Source of the DNA: Francisella sp. SYW-9
GTDB taxonomy: Bacteria; Pseudomonadota; Gammaproteobacteria; Francisellales; Francisellaceae
Assembly (NCBI RefSeq): GCF_008711465.1
Contig: NZ_VXKQ01000001.1
Coordinates: 1-64,000, forward strand
DNA length: 64,000 bases
Direction of reading: 5' to 3'
Position numbers and translations under genes: made by a program. The notes beneath the pieces were generated by a model that had not been told where the DNA came from, did not search any database, and saw nothing but the letters and a program-made list of their open reading frames with translations. Positions 38,860 through 47,529 of this stretch are shown piece after piece (positions within the stretch are counted from its first letter, which is position 1; every line of letters begins with the position of its first letter).

Positions 38860-39430
38860 TAGAAACATAATTATTATCTTTTATATAAAATCTTAGAAGT
38901 TTTTCTTTTGCTTTAGATATTCCAATTCTTTGAGTTTCAACTATATCAAAAACTTCTATTTTATCATTATACTTAAGGTATAAATGAGAATTTATATCAA
39001 GTAAGTTAATACCATTATCTGCTAGATCTATATCTAATGCTTGAGCTAATTTAGCAGGGCCAGAACATAGATCTTTAAACTTAGTTTTTGATCTATTAAT
39101 CTGCATCTGTTCTATACCTTGTATCGGCTCTAAAGCTCTAATAAGTATAGCCTCTCCAATACCAATGTCTGAAGTGACAACATTCATACAGTGATGCATT
39201 CCATAGGTAAAGTAGACATATGAAGTCCCAGGTTTTTCAAACATCATAGCATTTCTTTGTGTCATCTTTGAAAATGAGTGAGAAGCTGGATCATCATTTA
39301 GATATGCTTCAGTTTCTACTATTTTACCTATTAATAGATATTCACCTTGCTTACTAACCAAATAATGTCCAAGTAACTTCTTAGCAACTGTTATAGTATT
39401 TAGTTTTAATATTTCTTTTAGCTTATCCAT
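38852..39430 (-). CDS. 3-methyladenine DNA glycosylase, AAG/MPG type
   Basis: A 192-residue base-excision repair glycosylase of the mammalian-type MPG family. Landmarks are [26 protein letters not shown] with the catalytic Glu near residue 41, the intercalating Tyr/His region [15 protein letters not shown] (about 72-86), and [14 protein letters not shown] (about 121-134). It removes alkylated purines and hypoxanthine. It is encoded alone on the minus strand and overlaps the convergent membrane protein gene by a few bases. Confidence 0.93.
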   Translation of the reverse strand: MDKLKEILKLNTITVAKKLLGHYLVSKQGEYLLIGKIVETEAYLNDDPASHSFSKMTQRNAMMFEKPGTSYVYFTYGMHHCMNVVTSDIGIGEAILIRALEPIQGIEQMQINRSKTKFKDLCSGPAKLAQALDIDLADNGINLLDINSHLYLKYNDKIEVFDIVETQRIGISKAKEKLLRFYIKDNNYVSTK

Positions 39431-39531
39431 TTATTATCGTTTTATAAACCTTTAAAAATGTTTATTAGTGTGTAATTTGCTTCTCATATAACGTATTATC
39501 TATTATAAGTAATTTATTATTAAAAATAAAA

Positions 39532-40704
39532 ATGCATAATGAGCCTCTAATACCAATATTTGTATTTGTAATGTTAGGTATTCTAGTTGTTACTATCGTT
39601 ATTAAAAAGTTTAAACAACCATATGTTGTAGCTTATCTTTTAACTGGTATATTATTAGGCCCATATGGACTAAAACTTATTCAAGATCAGGAAAGTCTAT
39701 CTCGATTAGGTGAGATAGGTGTTATTCTTCTACTATTTTTTGCTGGTATGGAAGTTTCTCCGCGAAAATTTGCAGAGAATTGGAAAGTTCCTACAGTTGG
39801 AACTATATTGCAAATGCTCGTAACTAGTCTGGTAGTTTCAATTGTTGGTATAACATTAAACTGGAGTATTGCAAAGATACTACTTTTTGGAGCTGTTGTA
39901 AGTTTAAGTAGTACAGCTGTTGTTCTTAAGCTTCTGCATGATAGTGGTAGTATGAAGACTCGTCTAGGTCAGAATGTGCTAGGTGTATTGTTAATACAAG
40001 ATCTTGCTGTAGTTCCTATGTTGATTATTATTAGAATAATAGGTGGTGAGTCACCAGATCTTACACAAATAATAATTCAGATTTTAGGTGGTATTTTTGT
40101 TATAGCTATTGCTGCTGTTATGGCTGTAAAAAAGAACATCAAGATTCCTTTTATTTCTGTTTTGGGAAGAGATGAAGAGATGAGAGTTTTTGCGGCTTTA
40201 GTTATTTGTTTTGGTATGGCTGCATTAACAGAATCTCTTGAGTTATCTTCAGCTTTAGGAGCATTTGTTGGTGGAATGATAGTTGCAACAGTAGAAGAAA
40301 CAGAATGGGTTGGTCATAGTCTATCAACTGTTAAAACTATATTTATGGCTCTGTTTTTTATCTCTATTGGAATGCTAATAGATCTTAAGTTATTCTGGGA
40401 TCATGTCTTGATGTTTGTTTTATTTTTATTATTGATTTTTATACTTAACACAGTTATAAATACTTTAATCTTTAAGGCATTAAAGCAACGGTTAGATGAG
40501 GCATTAATAGGTGGTGCGATGTTATCACAGATTGGTGAATTTAGTTTTGTATTAATATCTATGGGATATGTTTCAGGTATTTTGGATATTAGTATATATC
40601 AGTATAGTATTACTTTAATATCTTTATCATTACTGTTTAGTCCATTATGGATTAGTAGTATAAATTTTTATACGAGGAACTTTATCAAGAAGAAGAGAGG
40701 TTAG
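39532..40704 (+). CDS. CPA2-family cation:proton antiporter (Kef-type, no RCK domain)
   Basis: A 390-residue membrane protein with 12-13 segments. Typical CPA2 elements are LTGILLGPYGLKLI (about residue 37-50), LLLFFAGMEVSPRKFAENW (about 67-85), and VSLSSTAVVLKLL (about 121-135). The Kef C-terminal TrkA-N/RCK domain and KTN region are lacking: the chain ends after the membrane part in a basic NFIKKKRG. It may exchange K+ or Na+ for H+ without nucleotide or glutathione gating. Its 3' end overlaps the convergent MscS-like gene by 20 bp. Confidence 0.87.
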   Translation: MHNEPLIPIFVFVMLGILVVTIVIKKFKQPYVVAYLLTGILLGPYGLKLIQDQESLSRLGEIGVILLLFFAGMEVSPRKFAENWKVPTVGTILQMLVTSLVVSIVGITLNWSIAKILLFGAVVSLSSTAVVLKLLHDSGSMKTRLGQNVLGVLLIQDLAVVPMLIIIRIIGGESPDLTQIIIQILGGIFVIAIAAVMAVKKNIKIPFISVLGRDEEMRVFAALVICFGMAALTESLELSSALGAFVGGMIVATVEETEWVGHSLSTVKTIFMALFFISIGMLIDLKLFWDHVLMFVLFLLLIFILNTVINTLIFKALKQRLDEALIGGAMLSQIGEFSFVLISMGYVSGILDISIYQYSITLISLSLLFSPLWISSINFYTRNFIKKKRG

Positions 40705-41542
40705 GCTTTATTTGTTTTAATAGCTCTTTGATATATAGTTGTTCTATATCTTTCTTATCATTAATGTAGCAGTAGAAGTTTGCTTGAATATTTATGGTAT
40801 TTTCTTTATCAATAAGTGTTTTTATTTCTATATCTGGTTTGAAATCACGAATCTCGCAATGCTTAAGTTTACTTTTGTTAATGACAGTACTTTTAGAAAA
40901 GTCTTTATTAAAGTTATATTTATCAATAATAATATCTTTAATTATAGAGCTTGCTTTTTCGGATATTTCTAATACATTTTTATCAGTACTAATGAGAAAA
41001 GGTATTTTATTTAGGATAACACTATCATCACTAGTAAAAGTAGATATAGGACTTGTTATTACTAGAGCGTTAGGGAGTTTAAGTAGTTTTCCAGTGGTTT
41101 TTTTATCACCATGACTAACAGTTTCATACATCCTAAAGTAAAAAAGCTTAATTTCAGTAATATAGCCATGATAATTCTGAATCTGTATATAGTCACCCTC
41201 TGAAAATAAACTACGCCAATTAATAATAATCCAGCCAACAAAGTTCATAACAGTTTCTTTATTGACTATTACAAGACCAGCAGCTACTAGACTTAGCATT
41301 GTAAGTAGATGGCCAATTCCTCCAATCCATATTTTTATAAGAGCTACGAAGAATATAATAACGCTAATATATATAGTTCTAGATTTTAATTTTTTAATTT
41401 GTCTGTTGGACTTAGCACGTTTTTTGAGAAGGTAAAAACTAAGACCAGCTATAATAGTTATCACTATGATATTAGTTATCGTTGTAACTATATTGACAAG
41501 TATTTCATTATATAAAACCATACTATAAACTACGGGTAACAT
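40685..41542 (-). CDS. MscS-family mechanosensitive channel
   Basis: A 285-residue protein with three or so N-terminal membrane helices, then the conserved pore helix/beta-domain boundary (MNFVGWIIINWRSLFSEGDYIQI, about residues 105-127). The beta domain contains GYITEIKLFYFRMYE and LPNALVITSPIS. The C-terminal alpha/beta domain is short. MscS channels release solutes on hypo-osmotic shock. It converges with the Kef-like antiporter gene, with 20 bp of coding overlap, so the two ion-related genes face each other. Confidence 0.85.
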   Translation of the reverse strand: MLPVVYSMVLYNEILVNIVTTITNIIVITIIAGLSFYLLKKRAKSNRQIKKLKSRTIYISVIIFFVALIKIWIGGIGHLLTMLSLVAAGLVIVNKETVMNFVGWIIINWRSLFSEGDYIQIQNYHGYITEIKLFYFRMYETVSHGDKKTTGKLLKLPNALVITSPISTFTSDDSVILNKIPFLISTDKNVLEISEKASSIIKDIIIDKYNFNKDFSKSTVINKSKLKHCEIRDFKPDIEIKTLIDKENTINIQANFYCYINDKKDIEQLYIKELLKQIKPNLSSS

Positions 41543-41676
41543 TTATAAAAATATTATAGCTTAAAATAGCAATTATTTGGTTTTAATATTATCTAGAACT
41601 AAATAAATTAGATTTAATAATTTTTCTAATTTAATATACTCATAAAGATGATTTTAAAATTAATTATGGAGATAGA

Positions 41677-42210
41677 ATGAAAATTCTTGGCTTTGCCGCA
41701 TCAAATAGTAAGAATTCAATAAATAATAAATTAGTGAAATTTGTATTATCTAATATTAGCAATGAGTCTGAGTTAATAAATATTACAGACTATGAGATGC
41801 CTATTTATTCGATAGATCATGAAACAGAGCTTGGTATTCCACTTCAAGCTCAGAAGTTTCTGGATAAGATAGCAGAGTTTGATTTGATATTAATTTCTCA
41901 TGCTGAGCATAATGGTAACTATAATGTATTTTATAAGAACTTACTTGATTGGTGTTCACGTATATCGACTAATATTTTTCAAGGTAGAAAACTTGTTTTA
42001 CTTTCTACATCTCCAGGAGGAATGGGTGGTAAAAATGTTTTAGAAATCGCTAAAAAGTCAGCACCAATATTTAATGGGGAGGTATGTTTTTCAATGCCTA
42101 TTCCCAGTTTTTATGATAATTTTAAAAATAATGAATTAGCAAATAGTGAGCTTAAACAGCAGCTTTTTACTAATTTAGAAGCTCTTGGGATTAATCTTTT
42201 GAGTATATAA
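41677..42210 (+). CDS. NAD(P)H-dependent FMN reductase
   Basis: A 177-residue flavodoxin-like enzyme. It starts MKILGFAASNSKNSINNKLV, which holds the FMN phosphate loop (about residues 7-15), followed by YEMPIYSID and a central SHAEHNGNYNVFYKNLLDW (about 75-93) that resembles the SPEYN motif of this family. STSPGGMGGKN follows. Such enzymes reduce FMN or quinones and azo compounds. GGAGAT precedes the ATG. It is monocistronic between the MscS-like gene and an MFS gene on the same strand 62 bp later. Confidence 0.88.
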   Translation: MKILGFAASNSKNSINNKLVKFVLSNISNESELINITDYEMPIYSIDHETELGIPLQAQKFLDKIAEFDLILISHAEHNGNYNVFYKNLLDWCSRISTNIFQGRKLVLLSTSPGGMGGKNVLEIAKKSAPIFNGEVCFSMPIPSFYDNFKNNELANSELKQQLFTNLEALGINLLSI

Positions 42211-42271
42211 CTGTTAAATAAAGTCAATTTCTTATATGCTCTATATAGGTAGATTATAGAATATATAAAAG

Positions 42272-43549
42272 ATGAAAGTTACAAAATTTAGTTTAGCAAT
42301 CGGATGGAGCATTTGGTCCATAGCTGCAATATTTTATGGATTAGACTATTTCCAACATACAGCGCCAAGTGTTTTGATAAAACCTATAGCATCTGATATG
42401 GGTGTTGGTATTGAAGATATAGCTTATATAATGAGTATATATTTTCCAATTTATGCTATATCTCAAGTTCCTGCAGGGATTTTACTTGATAAATTTGGTC
42501 CAAGACTAATGCTATCAATATCTTGTTTAATAATGAGTTTAGGGATATTGCTATTCGTATATAATCCTAGCTTATATACTATGTTTGTTGGTAGGGTTCT
42601 TATAGCTATTGGTTCAGCAGTAGCCTTTATAGGTACATTAAAAGTAGCATCAGATGTCTTGCCAGAAAGGTATTTCCCAATAGCTGTAGGGCTTACAAAT
42701 ACTATAGGTGTTCTTGGAGGAATCTTTGGACAGGTTTTGTTGATATATTTAGTTCAACTATATAAATGGCAACTAGCTTTAGCAGCAATAGGTTATTTTG
42801 GAATATTATGGAGTCTCGTTATTATATTTTTCTTAAAATACTCCAATAGCTTTAACCATCCATCGAACAATAAATTTAAATATCTAAGTTTTTCGGAGAG
42901 TTTAAAACTTTTACTTAATAAAAAGCTTTGGTTGTTGGCAATATATGCTGGTTTAATGGTTGGTATTGTAGTTAATTCTTTTTCAGAGTTGTATGATGTA
43001 TTATTTTTACAACAGGCGTATCATTTACCTGATCACATATCGGCTCAGATTAGTGTGATGTTATTTATAGGAATAGCTGTTGGAGGGCCATCTCATGGAT
43101 TTATAGCTAGTTTCTTTGGTGAGAAACGAGTTTGGATGTTTATTTGCAATATAATTACTATATTTGCATTTTCTTCAATAATAATTTTTCCAAGACTTAT
43201 ATCGGCCGATTTTCTCTATATTATATTTTTTATTATAGGCTTTTGTGTGTCTAGTATGCTTTTGGCATTTTCAGTTGTTGAGGAAATTTTTCCTGCACAA
43301 ATAAAAGCAACAGCTTTAGCTATAGTTAATATGGTTATAGGTTTATGCGGAGCGATATTTCAATACCTTATTAGCTATATTAGTGTGTATTTAAATGGAG
43401 GACCATTACAAGCCAATGTAGATATTAAAGTTTTTGATAAAGCTTTTGTTTATTTAATCGTGCCTTTGTTATTTAGTACTATTATAATTTTTATACTAGT
43501 TTTAGATAAATTTAGAACAAGAACAATTAGCTTAGATAAGTTTGATTAA
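42272..43549 (+). CDS. MFS permease, Pht/Fpt-like
   Basis: A 425-residue, 12-segment permease. N-terminal WSIWSIAAIFYGLDYFQHTAPS and motif A DKFGPRLML are visible. Helix 5 carries ALAAIGYFGILW, and the C-terminal half has GLCGAIFQYL. It belongs to the same broad group as three other permeases in the window but differs strongly from each. The substrate is not inferable. It converges with another permease of the group with 11 bp between stops. Confidence 0.85.
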   Translation: MKVTKFSLAIGWSIWSIAAIFYGLDYFQHTAPSVLIKPIASDMGVGIEDIAYIMSIYFPIYAISQVPAGILLDKFGPRLMLSISCLIMSLGILLFVYNPSLYTMFVGRVLIAIGSAVAFIGTLKVASDVLPERYFPIAVGLTNTIGVLGGIFGQVLLIYLVQLYKWQLALAAIGYFGILWSLVIIFFLKYSNSFNHPSNNKFKYLSFSESLKLLLNKKLWLLAIYAGLMVGIVVNSFSELYDVLFLQQAYHLPDHISAQISVMLFIGIAVGGPSHGFIASFFGEKRVWMFICNIITIFAFSSIIIFPRLISADFLYIIFFIIGFCVSSMLLAFSVVEEIFPAQIKATALAIVNMVIGLCGAIFQYLISYISVYLNGGPLQANVDIKVFDKAFVYLIVPLLFSTIIIFILVLDKFRTRTISLDKFD

Positions 43550-43560
43550 AAATTTAAAAA

Positions 43561-44844
43561 TTATTTGTCTAAGAAAATAACTTCTTTTGTTGAGCGACAG
43601 AATGTTTCTTTAATAAATAACGTACAGATAAATATCCCTATAGCTACAAACACTAAAAGTAAGCTTAAGCTTATTTGGTAACTAGTTACACTAGGATTCT
43701 TTCCACTATTTGAGAACATATCGAAAATTTCACTAATTATTGGTGAGCCAATACCAACAGATAAAAAGATTAGAAAGTTATTAACACCAAGGGCTGCTGC
43801 TCTACAACTTACATTAGCTTGCTCTGCAATTATAGCAAAACCAATACTTTGTCCACTAGCACCATATCCTAGAGCAATAAATGCAATATATAAAACAATT
43901 TGATTAATAGGAAAAAATATTATCATTGTTAATGCTATAAAAACCAAACAAATTGCAAAAATCATTATTGGTTTTCTTCTTTTAATTCTATCTGAGAGAG
44001 CTCCTAAGCTAGGACAACCAATACCATAACCAAGCCAAGCTAGAGTAATTAGGTAAGAGGCAAACTTAGTATTAAAGCCATTAAGTTGTAAAAAACTTTG
44101 TGTTGCATTTTCAGATAAGTATTCTATTGCTAAGTATGTTGTGGCAGAAAATACAGCGATTAACCAAATCTGCTTATTAGAGAGAATATTTTTTATCTCA
44201 ATGAAAATAGATCTAGGGTTTTCTAGGAGGATAAATTTATTATTGTTTGAGTCTGCTGAAGATTGATCATTATTTTTGACAATAAAGATAGTCATAATAG
44301 CCAAAATTACGCCAACTATTGACAATGCAATAAATACATATCTCCAATCTACTCCTCCAGATTGAGATAGCGAATTTAAAGGTCCTGCGGCTAGCATTGG
44401 ACCTAAAACACCGATAAACTGAGATAGACCTATGTATAAACCGATATGTTTGTGTGGTAGCCAGTCATAAACAGCTATAAGCAAACATAAAAAACCAAAT
44501 GAAGCTCCAAACCCTATCATTACTCTATATATAAGAGCTGCTGCAAAGCTATTGCATAGACCAAATAGGCCAACACCTAAAGCACACACTAATATAGCTA
44601 AAGTAAGAGCTTTTTTAAGCCCAAGCTTATCTGTTATTATGCCAACAGGTATTTGCATGATTCCATATGTAAGTTGATAAGCAGTTGAGCTTAAAATACT
44701 AAATGTAAGTATGCTAAGGTCTAAGTCAGATATAATTTGGTGCTCAAATGTACCTAATATTGTTCTAAGTAAGAACTCATACATAAAAAATACAGCACAA
44801 GTAAGCCATATGATTAATGCTAAAAAAGATAATCTATTATTCAT
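43561..44844 (-). CDS. MFS permease, Pht/Fpt-like
   Basis: About 427 residues and 12 membrane segments. N-terminal FFMYEFLLRTILGTFEHQI is close to the permease near ruvA. Motif A is DKLGLKKAL, and the second-half motif is SDRIKRRKP. An in-frame GTG lies 3 bases upstream, but the ATG at 44844 is chosen. The start codon overlaps the end of the upstream AstE/AspA-like gene by 8 bp, so the permease is translationally coupled to that gene. This hints at a shared small-molecule pathway. Confidence 0.87.
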   Translation of the reverse strand: MNNRLSFLALIIWLTCAVFFMYEFLLRTILGTFEHQIISDLDLSILTFSILSSTAYQLTYGIMQIPVGIITDKLGLKKALTLAILVCALGVGLFGLCNSFAAALIYRVMIGFGASFGFLCLLIAVYDWLPHKHIGLYIGLSQFIGVLGPMLAAGPLNSLSQSGGVDWRYVFIALSIVGVILAIMTIFIVKNNDQSSADSNNNKFILLENPRSIFIEIKNILSNKQIWLIAVFSATTYLAIEYLSENATQSFLQLNGFNTKFASYLITLAWLGYGIGCPSLGALSDRIKRRKPIMIFAICLVFIALTMIIFFPINQIVLYIAFIALGYGASGQSIGFAIIAEQANVSCRAAALGVNNFLIFLSVGIGSPIISEIFDMFSNSGKNPSVTSYQISLSLLLVFVAIGIFICTLFIKETFCRSTKEVIFLDK

Positions 44845-45844
44845 CACTAAAATTTTCTTTTGCTATTTCTTCCCAATCTTCTATTTTAGCTTCTGCTTTT
44901 TCATCATCTTGAAATGATGAAACTTTAAAAACCTGATCTCCTTCTTTAATCATAGGGTAGTTGTTAATACCTAGAACTATACCATCTATAGGTGACCTTA
45001 GGTGGATGCTATCATCATTACCAAAAGGATCAATAAGCTTACCTATCTTTTCACCTTCTTTAACTCTAGTACCTAACTCAATTTCTGTTCTTAAAATACC
45101 CGGTTTATCAGAAACTGTCCATTCAGTATCTTCAGAAACAACAGGCTTAACTTGTTGAGTAAACTCTTCATCACTTAATAGTTCAAGTTTACGCATTACG
45201 TTTTGAATTCCTGCGATACCTACATTAATGTCTTCTTCATTAAATTTATTTGCTTCTCCAGCTTCATAGCAAATAAAAGGAATATGTAGATCTTGATGAA
45301 TTTTACGAATACTTGATTTATTCATGTTTACAGCTGTAATTACCGGCGCTTGAAACGCTCTAGCCATAGTTATTGATTCTTCATCGTCAGCATTAAAATA
45401 AACTTGCGGCAATATTTCATTATTTAAGCCGCCTGTCTTAATTTGGATAGAGTAATTTACTTTTTTAATAATTTCTTGAGTAACTCTATAAGCATAACGA
45501 TGCATATAAGACCCAGACTCATCACCAGGAAATGCTTGCTCTAAAGGAGTTGCATGTTTAACAGAGTGTACTAAGCCAAATATATTAAGCACTGGAATAG
45601 CGACAATTGTTCCATGCAGTTTCTTAGGATTAGTTTCCTCTAAAAGAGAGTTAATGATTTCAATGCTATTAAATTCATCGCCATTAACCATGCCAAAGAC
45701 TAAAATACAAGGGCCTTCTTTTACACCATTTAGTATTTTTATTGGAAGGTACATCGGAGCACAAGAATATTGGCTAGGTAATGGCATAGCTAATGTAGCC
45801 ATTTCACCAGGTTGAAAAACTTTATCAAAGATTTTAAATTTCAT
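44837..45844 (-). CDS. AstE/AspA-like M14 protein lacking zinc ligands (probable pseudoenzyme)
   Basis: A 335-residue protein with the outline of the succinylglutamate desuccinylase/aspartoacylase family: an N-terminal M14 carboxypeptidase fold and a C-terminal lipoyl-like beta domain (LRSPIDGIVLGINNYPMIKEGDQ). Active members have HGDE, a second zinc His in DLHT, and Arg in the DLNR-type loop. Here these read NGDE (residues 54-57), QIKT (134-137) and TPLEQAFPG. Two metal-binding histidines are therefore lost, while Glu194/Glu197 in YEAGEANKF remain. The frame is intact and overlaps a permease gene. It may bind a ligand or regulate the permease rather than hydrolyse. Confidence 0.8.
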   Translation of the reverse strand: MKFKIFDKVFQPGEMATLAMPLPSQYSCAPMYLPIKILNGVKEGPCILVFGMVNGDEFNSIEIINSLLEETNPKKLHGTIVAIPVLNIFGLVHSVKHATPLEQAFPGDESGSYMHRYAYRVTQEIIKKVNYSIQIKTGGLNNEILPQVYFNADDEESITMARAFQAPVITAVNMNKSSIRKIHQDLHIPFICYEAGEANKFNEEDINVGIAGIQNVMRKLELLSDEEFTQQVKPVVSEDTEWTVSDKPGILRTEIELGTRVKEGEKIGKLIDPFGNDDSIHLRSPIDGIVLGINNYPMIKEGDQVFKVSSFQDDEKAEAKIEDWEEIAKENFSDE

Positions 45845-46071
45845 AAATTATATAATTACTTTATGACTTAAAGTTTATTTTAGATAGGCAAGTAGTATAG
45901 CAAAGTATTTTTTTAATTCAAAATAGCTATGGTTGATGAGCATTTATTATTCTTACTTACAATCTATTCTAAATAAATATTTTCGAAAATTAGCAATTGT
46001 ATCTTTCTAATATTTAAAAAAAACATTAAAATAATACGTGTCTATATGTGTAATTTGAAGGTTTGGGTAAA

Positions 46072-47040
46072 ATGTCTGAAGATTTGATGATTTTTAGTGG
46101 TAATGCTTCTAAGAAGCTTGCTTGTGAAGTAGCTAAGGAACTTGGTGCAACGCTAGGTAACGCTACCGTTGATAGATTTAAAGATGGTGAAATACAGGTT
46201 GTATTGAATGAGAATGTTCGTGGTAAGGATGTTTTTGTTATTCAATCCACTTGTCCACCATCAGATAACTTAATGGAGTTAGTACTTCTAATTGACGCAC
46301 TTAAAAGATCATCTGCTGAAAGAGTAACTGCAGTGTTGCCATATTTTGGATATGCAAGACAAGATAGAAGATCAAAGTCAGCTAGGGTTCCTATATCTGC
46401 TAAAGTTGTTGCAAATTTACTTCAAGCTGTTGGTTTAGATAGAATTTTATCTGTGGATATTCATGCAGAACAAATTCAAGGTTTCTTTGATATCCCATTT
46501 GATAATGCTTTTGCAACAAAAATATTTTTAGAGCATGTTCGTAACAATCCTGCTAAGTATGAAAATATAAAAATAGTATCTCCGGATATGGGAGGTGTTG
46601 TTAGAGCCAGATCCGTTGCTAAAAATTTAGGTGTTGAGATCGCTGTGGTTGATAAAAGAAGACCAAAGCCAAATGTTGCAGAAGTTATGAATATTATTGG
46701 TGAAGTTGAAGGTAAGCATTGTATTCTTGTAGATGATATTATGGATACAGGCGGAACTATGTGTCAAGCAGCTAAAGCATTAGTTGAGAAGGGCGGTGCT
46801 GCAAAAGTTTCAGCATTCTGTGTTCATCCTTTACTTTCTGGAGATGCTATTAATAACATACAAAATTCAACTATTGAAGAACTTATTGTTACAGATTCTA
46901 TTCCTCTTAAACCACATGCAGAAGCATGTGATAAGATTAAAGTCATTTCTTTAGCGCCATTACTAGCTCAGATTGTTGAGAAGACAAATGGCGAAGAATC
47001 TGTGAGTGATATATTTAGAACTCATGGACTAGTTGATTAA
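46072..47040 (+). CDS. prs: ribose-phosphate pyrophosphokinase
   Basis: About 322 residues. It makes PRPP from ribose 5-phosphate and ATP for nucleotide, histidine and NAD synthesis. Family motifs are GNASKKLA, the flexible-loop segment RQDRRSKSARVPIS (about residues 96-109), and the PRPP-binding VDDIMDTGGTM (about 220-230). The start is the ATG at 46072 with GAAGG before it, not the in-frame TTG at 46063. About 225 bp of gene-free sequence precede it. rplY follows 111 bp later, as in many gammaproteobacteria. Confidence 0.96.
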   Translation: MSEDLMIFSGNASKKLACEVAKELGATLGNATVDRFKDGEIQVVLNENVRGKDVFVIQSTCPPSDNLMELVLLIDALKRSSAERVTAVLPYFGYARQDRRSKSARVPISAKVVANLLQAVGLDRILSVDIHAEQIQGFFDIPFDNAFATKIFLEHVRNNPAKYENIKIVSPDMGGVVRARSVAKNLGVEIAVVDKRRPKPNVAEVMNIIGEVEGKHCILVDDIMDTGGTMCQAAKALVEKGGAAKVSAFCVHPLLSGDAINNIQNSTIEELIVTDSIPLKPHAEACDKIKVISLAPLLAQIVEKTNGEESVSDIFRTHGLVD

Positions 47041-47079
47041 TTACTTGAATTAACAATCGTAATCTACTACAATAGTACA

Positions 47080-47105
47080 GTTAATCTAGGGTCGCATAGA
47101 TTAGC
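47080..47105 (+). promoter_or_regulatory. stem-loop in the rplY leader
   Basis: In the prs-rplY spacer, nine bases (47080-47088, GTTAATCTA) can pair with 47097-47105 (TAGATTAGC), with one G-U wobble and an 8-base loop GGGTCGCA. It lies 46 bases before the rplY start, and no T-run follows, so it is not an obvious terminator. In E. coli, L25 synthesis is autoregulated through its mRNA leader. A similar role here is possible but unproven. Confidence 0.4.
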
Positions 47106-47151
47106 AGGTTTATTTACTAAATGAATAATAATACATAAAAGGAATCTAACA

Positions 47152-47442
47152 ATGGCAAATTTTGTTTTAAAAGCAGAAAAAAGAGATGACTTAGGTACTG
47201 GTGCGAGCCGCCGTCTAAGAAGAGCTGGTAAAATCCCAGCTGTTGTATATGGTGGTGACAAAGAAGCTGTATCTGTAGTTATGGATCATGATAAAGTATT
47301 ACACTCTACAGAAGACAAAGCATTCTTCTCAAGTGAGATCACTTTAGAGATCGATGGTAAAGAAGAAAAAGTTATTATAAAAGCTTTACAAAGACATCCA
47401 TATAAAGTTAAGCTAGTTCACGCTGACTTTATGAGAGTATAA
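47152..47442 (+). CDS. rplY: 50S ribosomal protein L25, short form
   Basis: A 96-residue 5S-rRNA-binding protein, single-domain as in E. coli (94 residues), without the C-terminal CTC domain. It has the signature [26 protein letters not shown] near the N-terminus and [20 protein letters not shown] at the end. AAAGGAA precedes the ATG. It is downstream of prs, with a possible leader hairpin in the gap. Confidence 0.96.
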   Translation: MANFVLKAEKRDDLGTGASRRLRRAGKIPAVVYGGDKEAVSVVMDHDKVLHSTEDKAFFSSEITLEIDGKEEKVIIKALQRHPYKVKLVHADFMRV

Positions 47443-47529
47443 ATTTTATCTATTTATCTTATATATATTCTTTTTTGATAAAAATCTTGTGTTAGAATAA
47501 GTTTTACTTATTAGTTTATAATTAAAAAT

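Noticed and set aside
47041-47151. Search for a tRNA or small RNA gene in the prs-rplY gap
   Set aside because: Only one short stem-loop is found; there is no cloverleaf, CCA or TpsiC-loop sequence.
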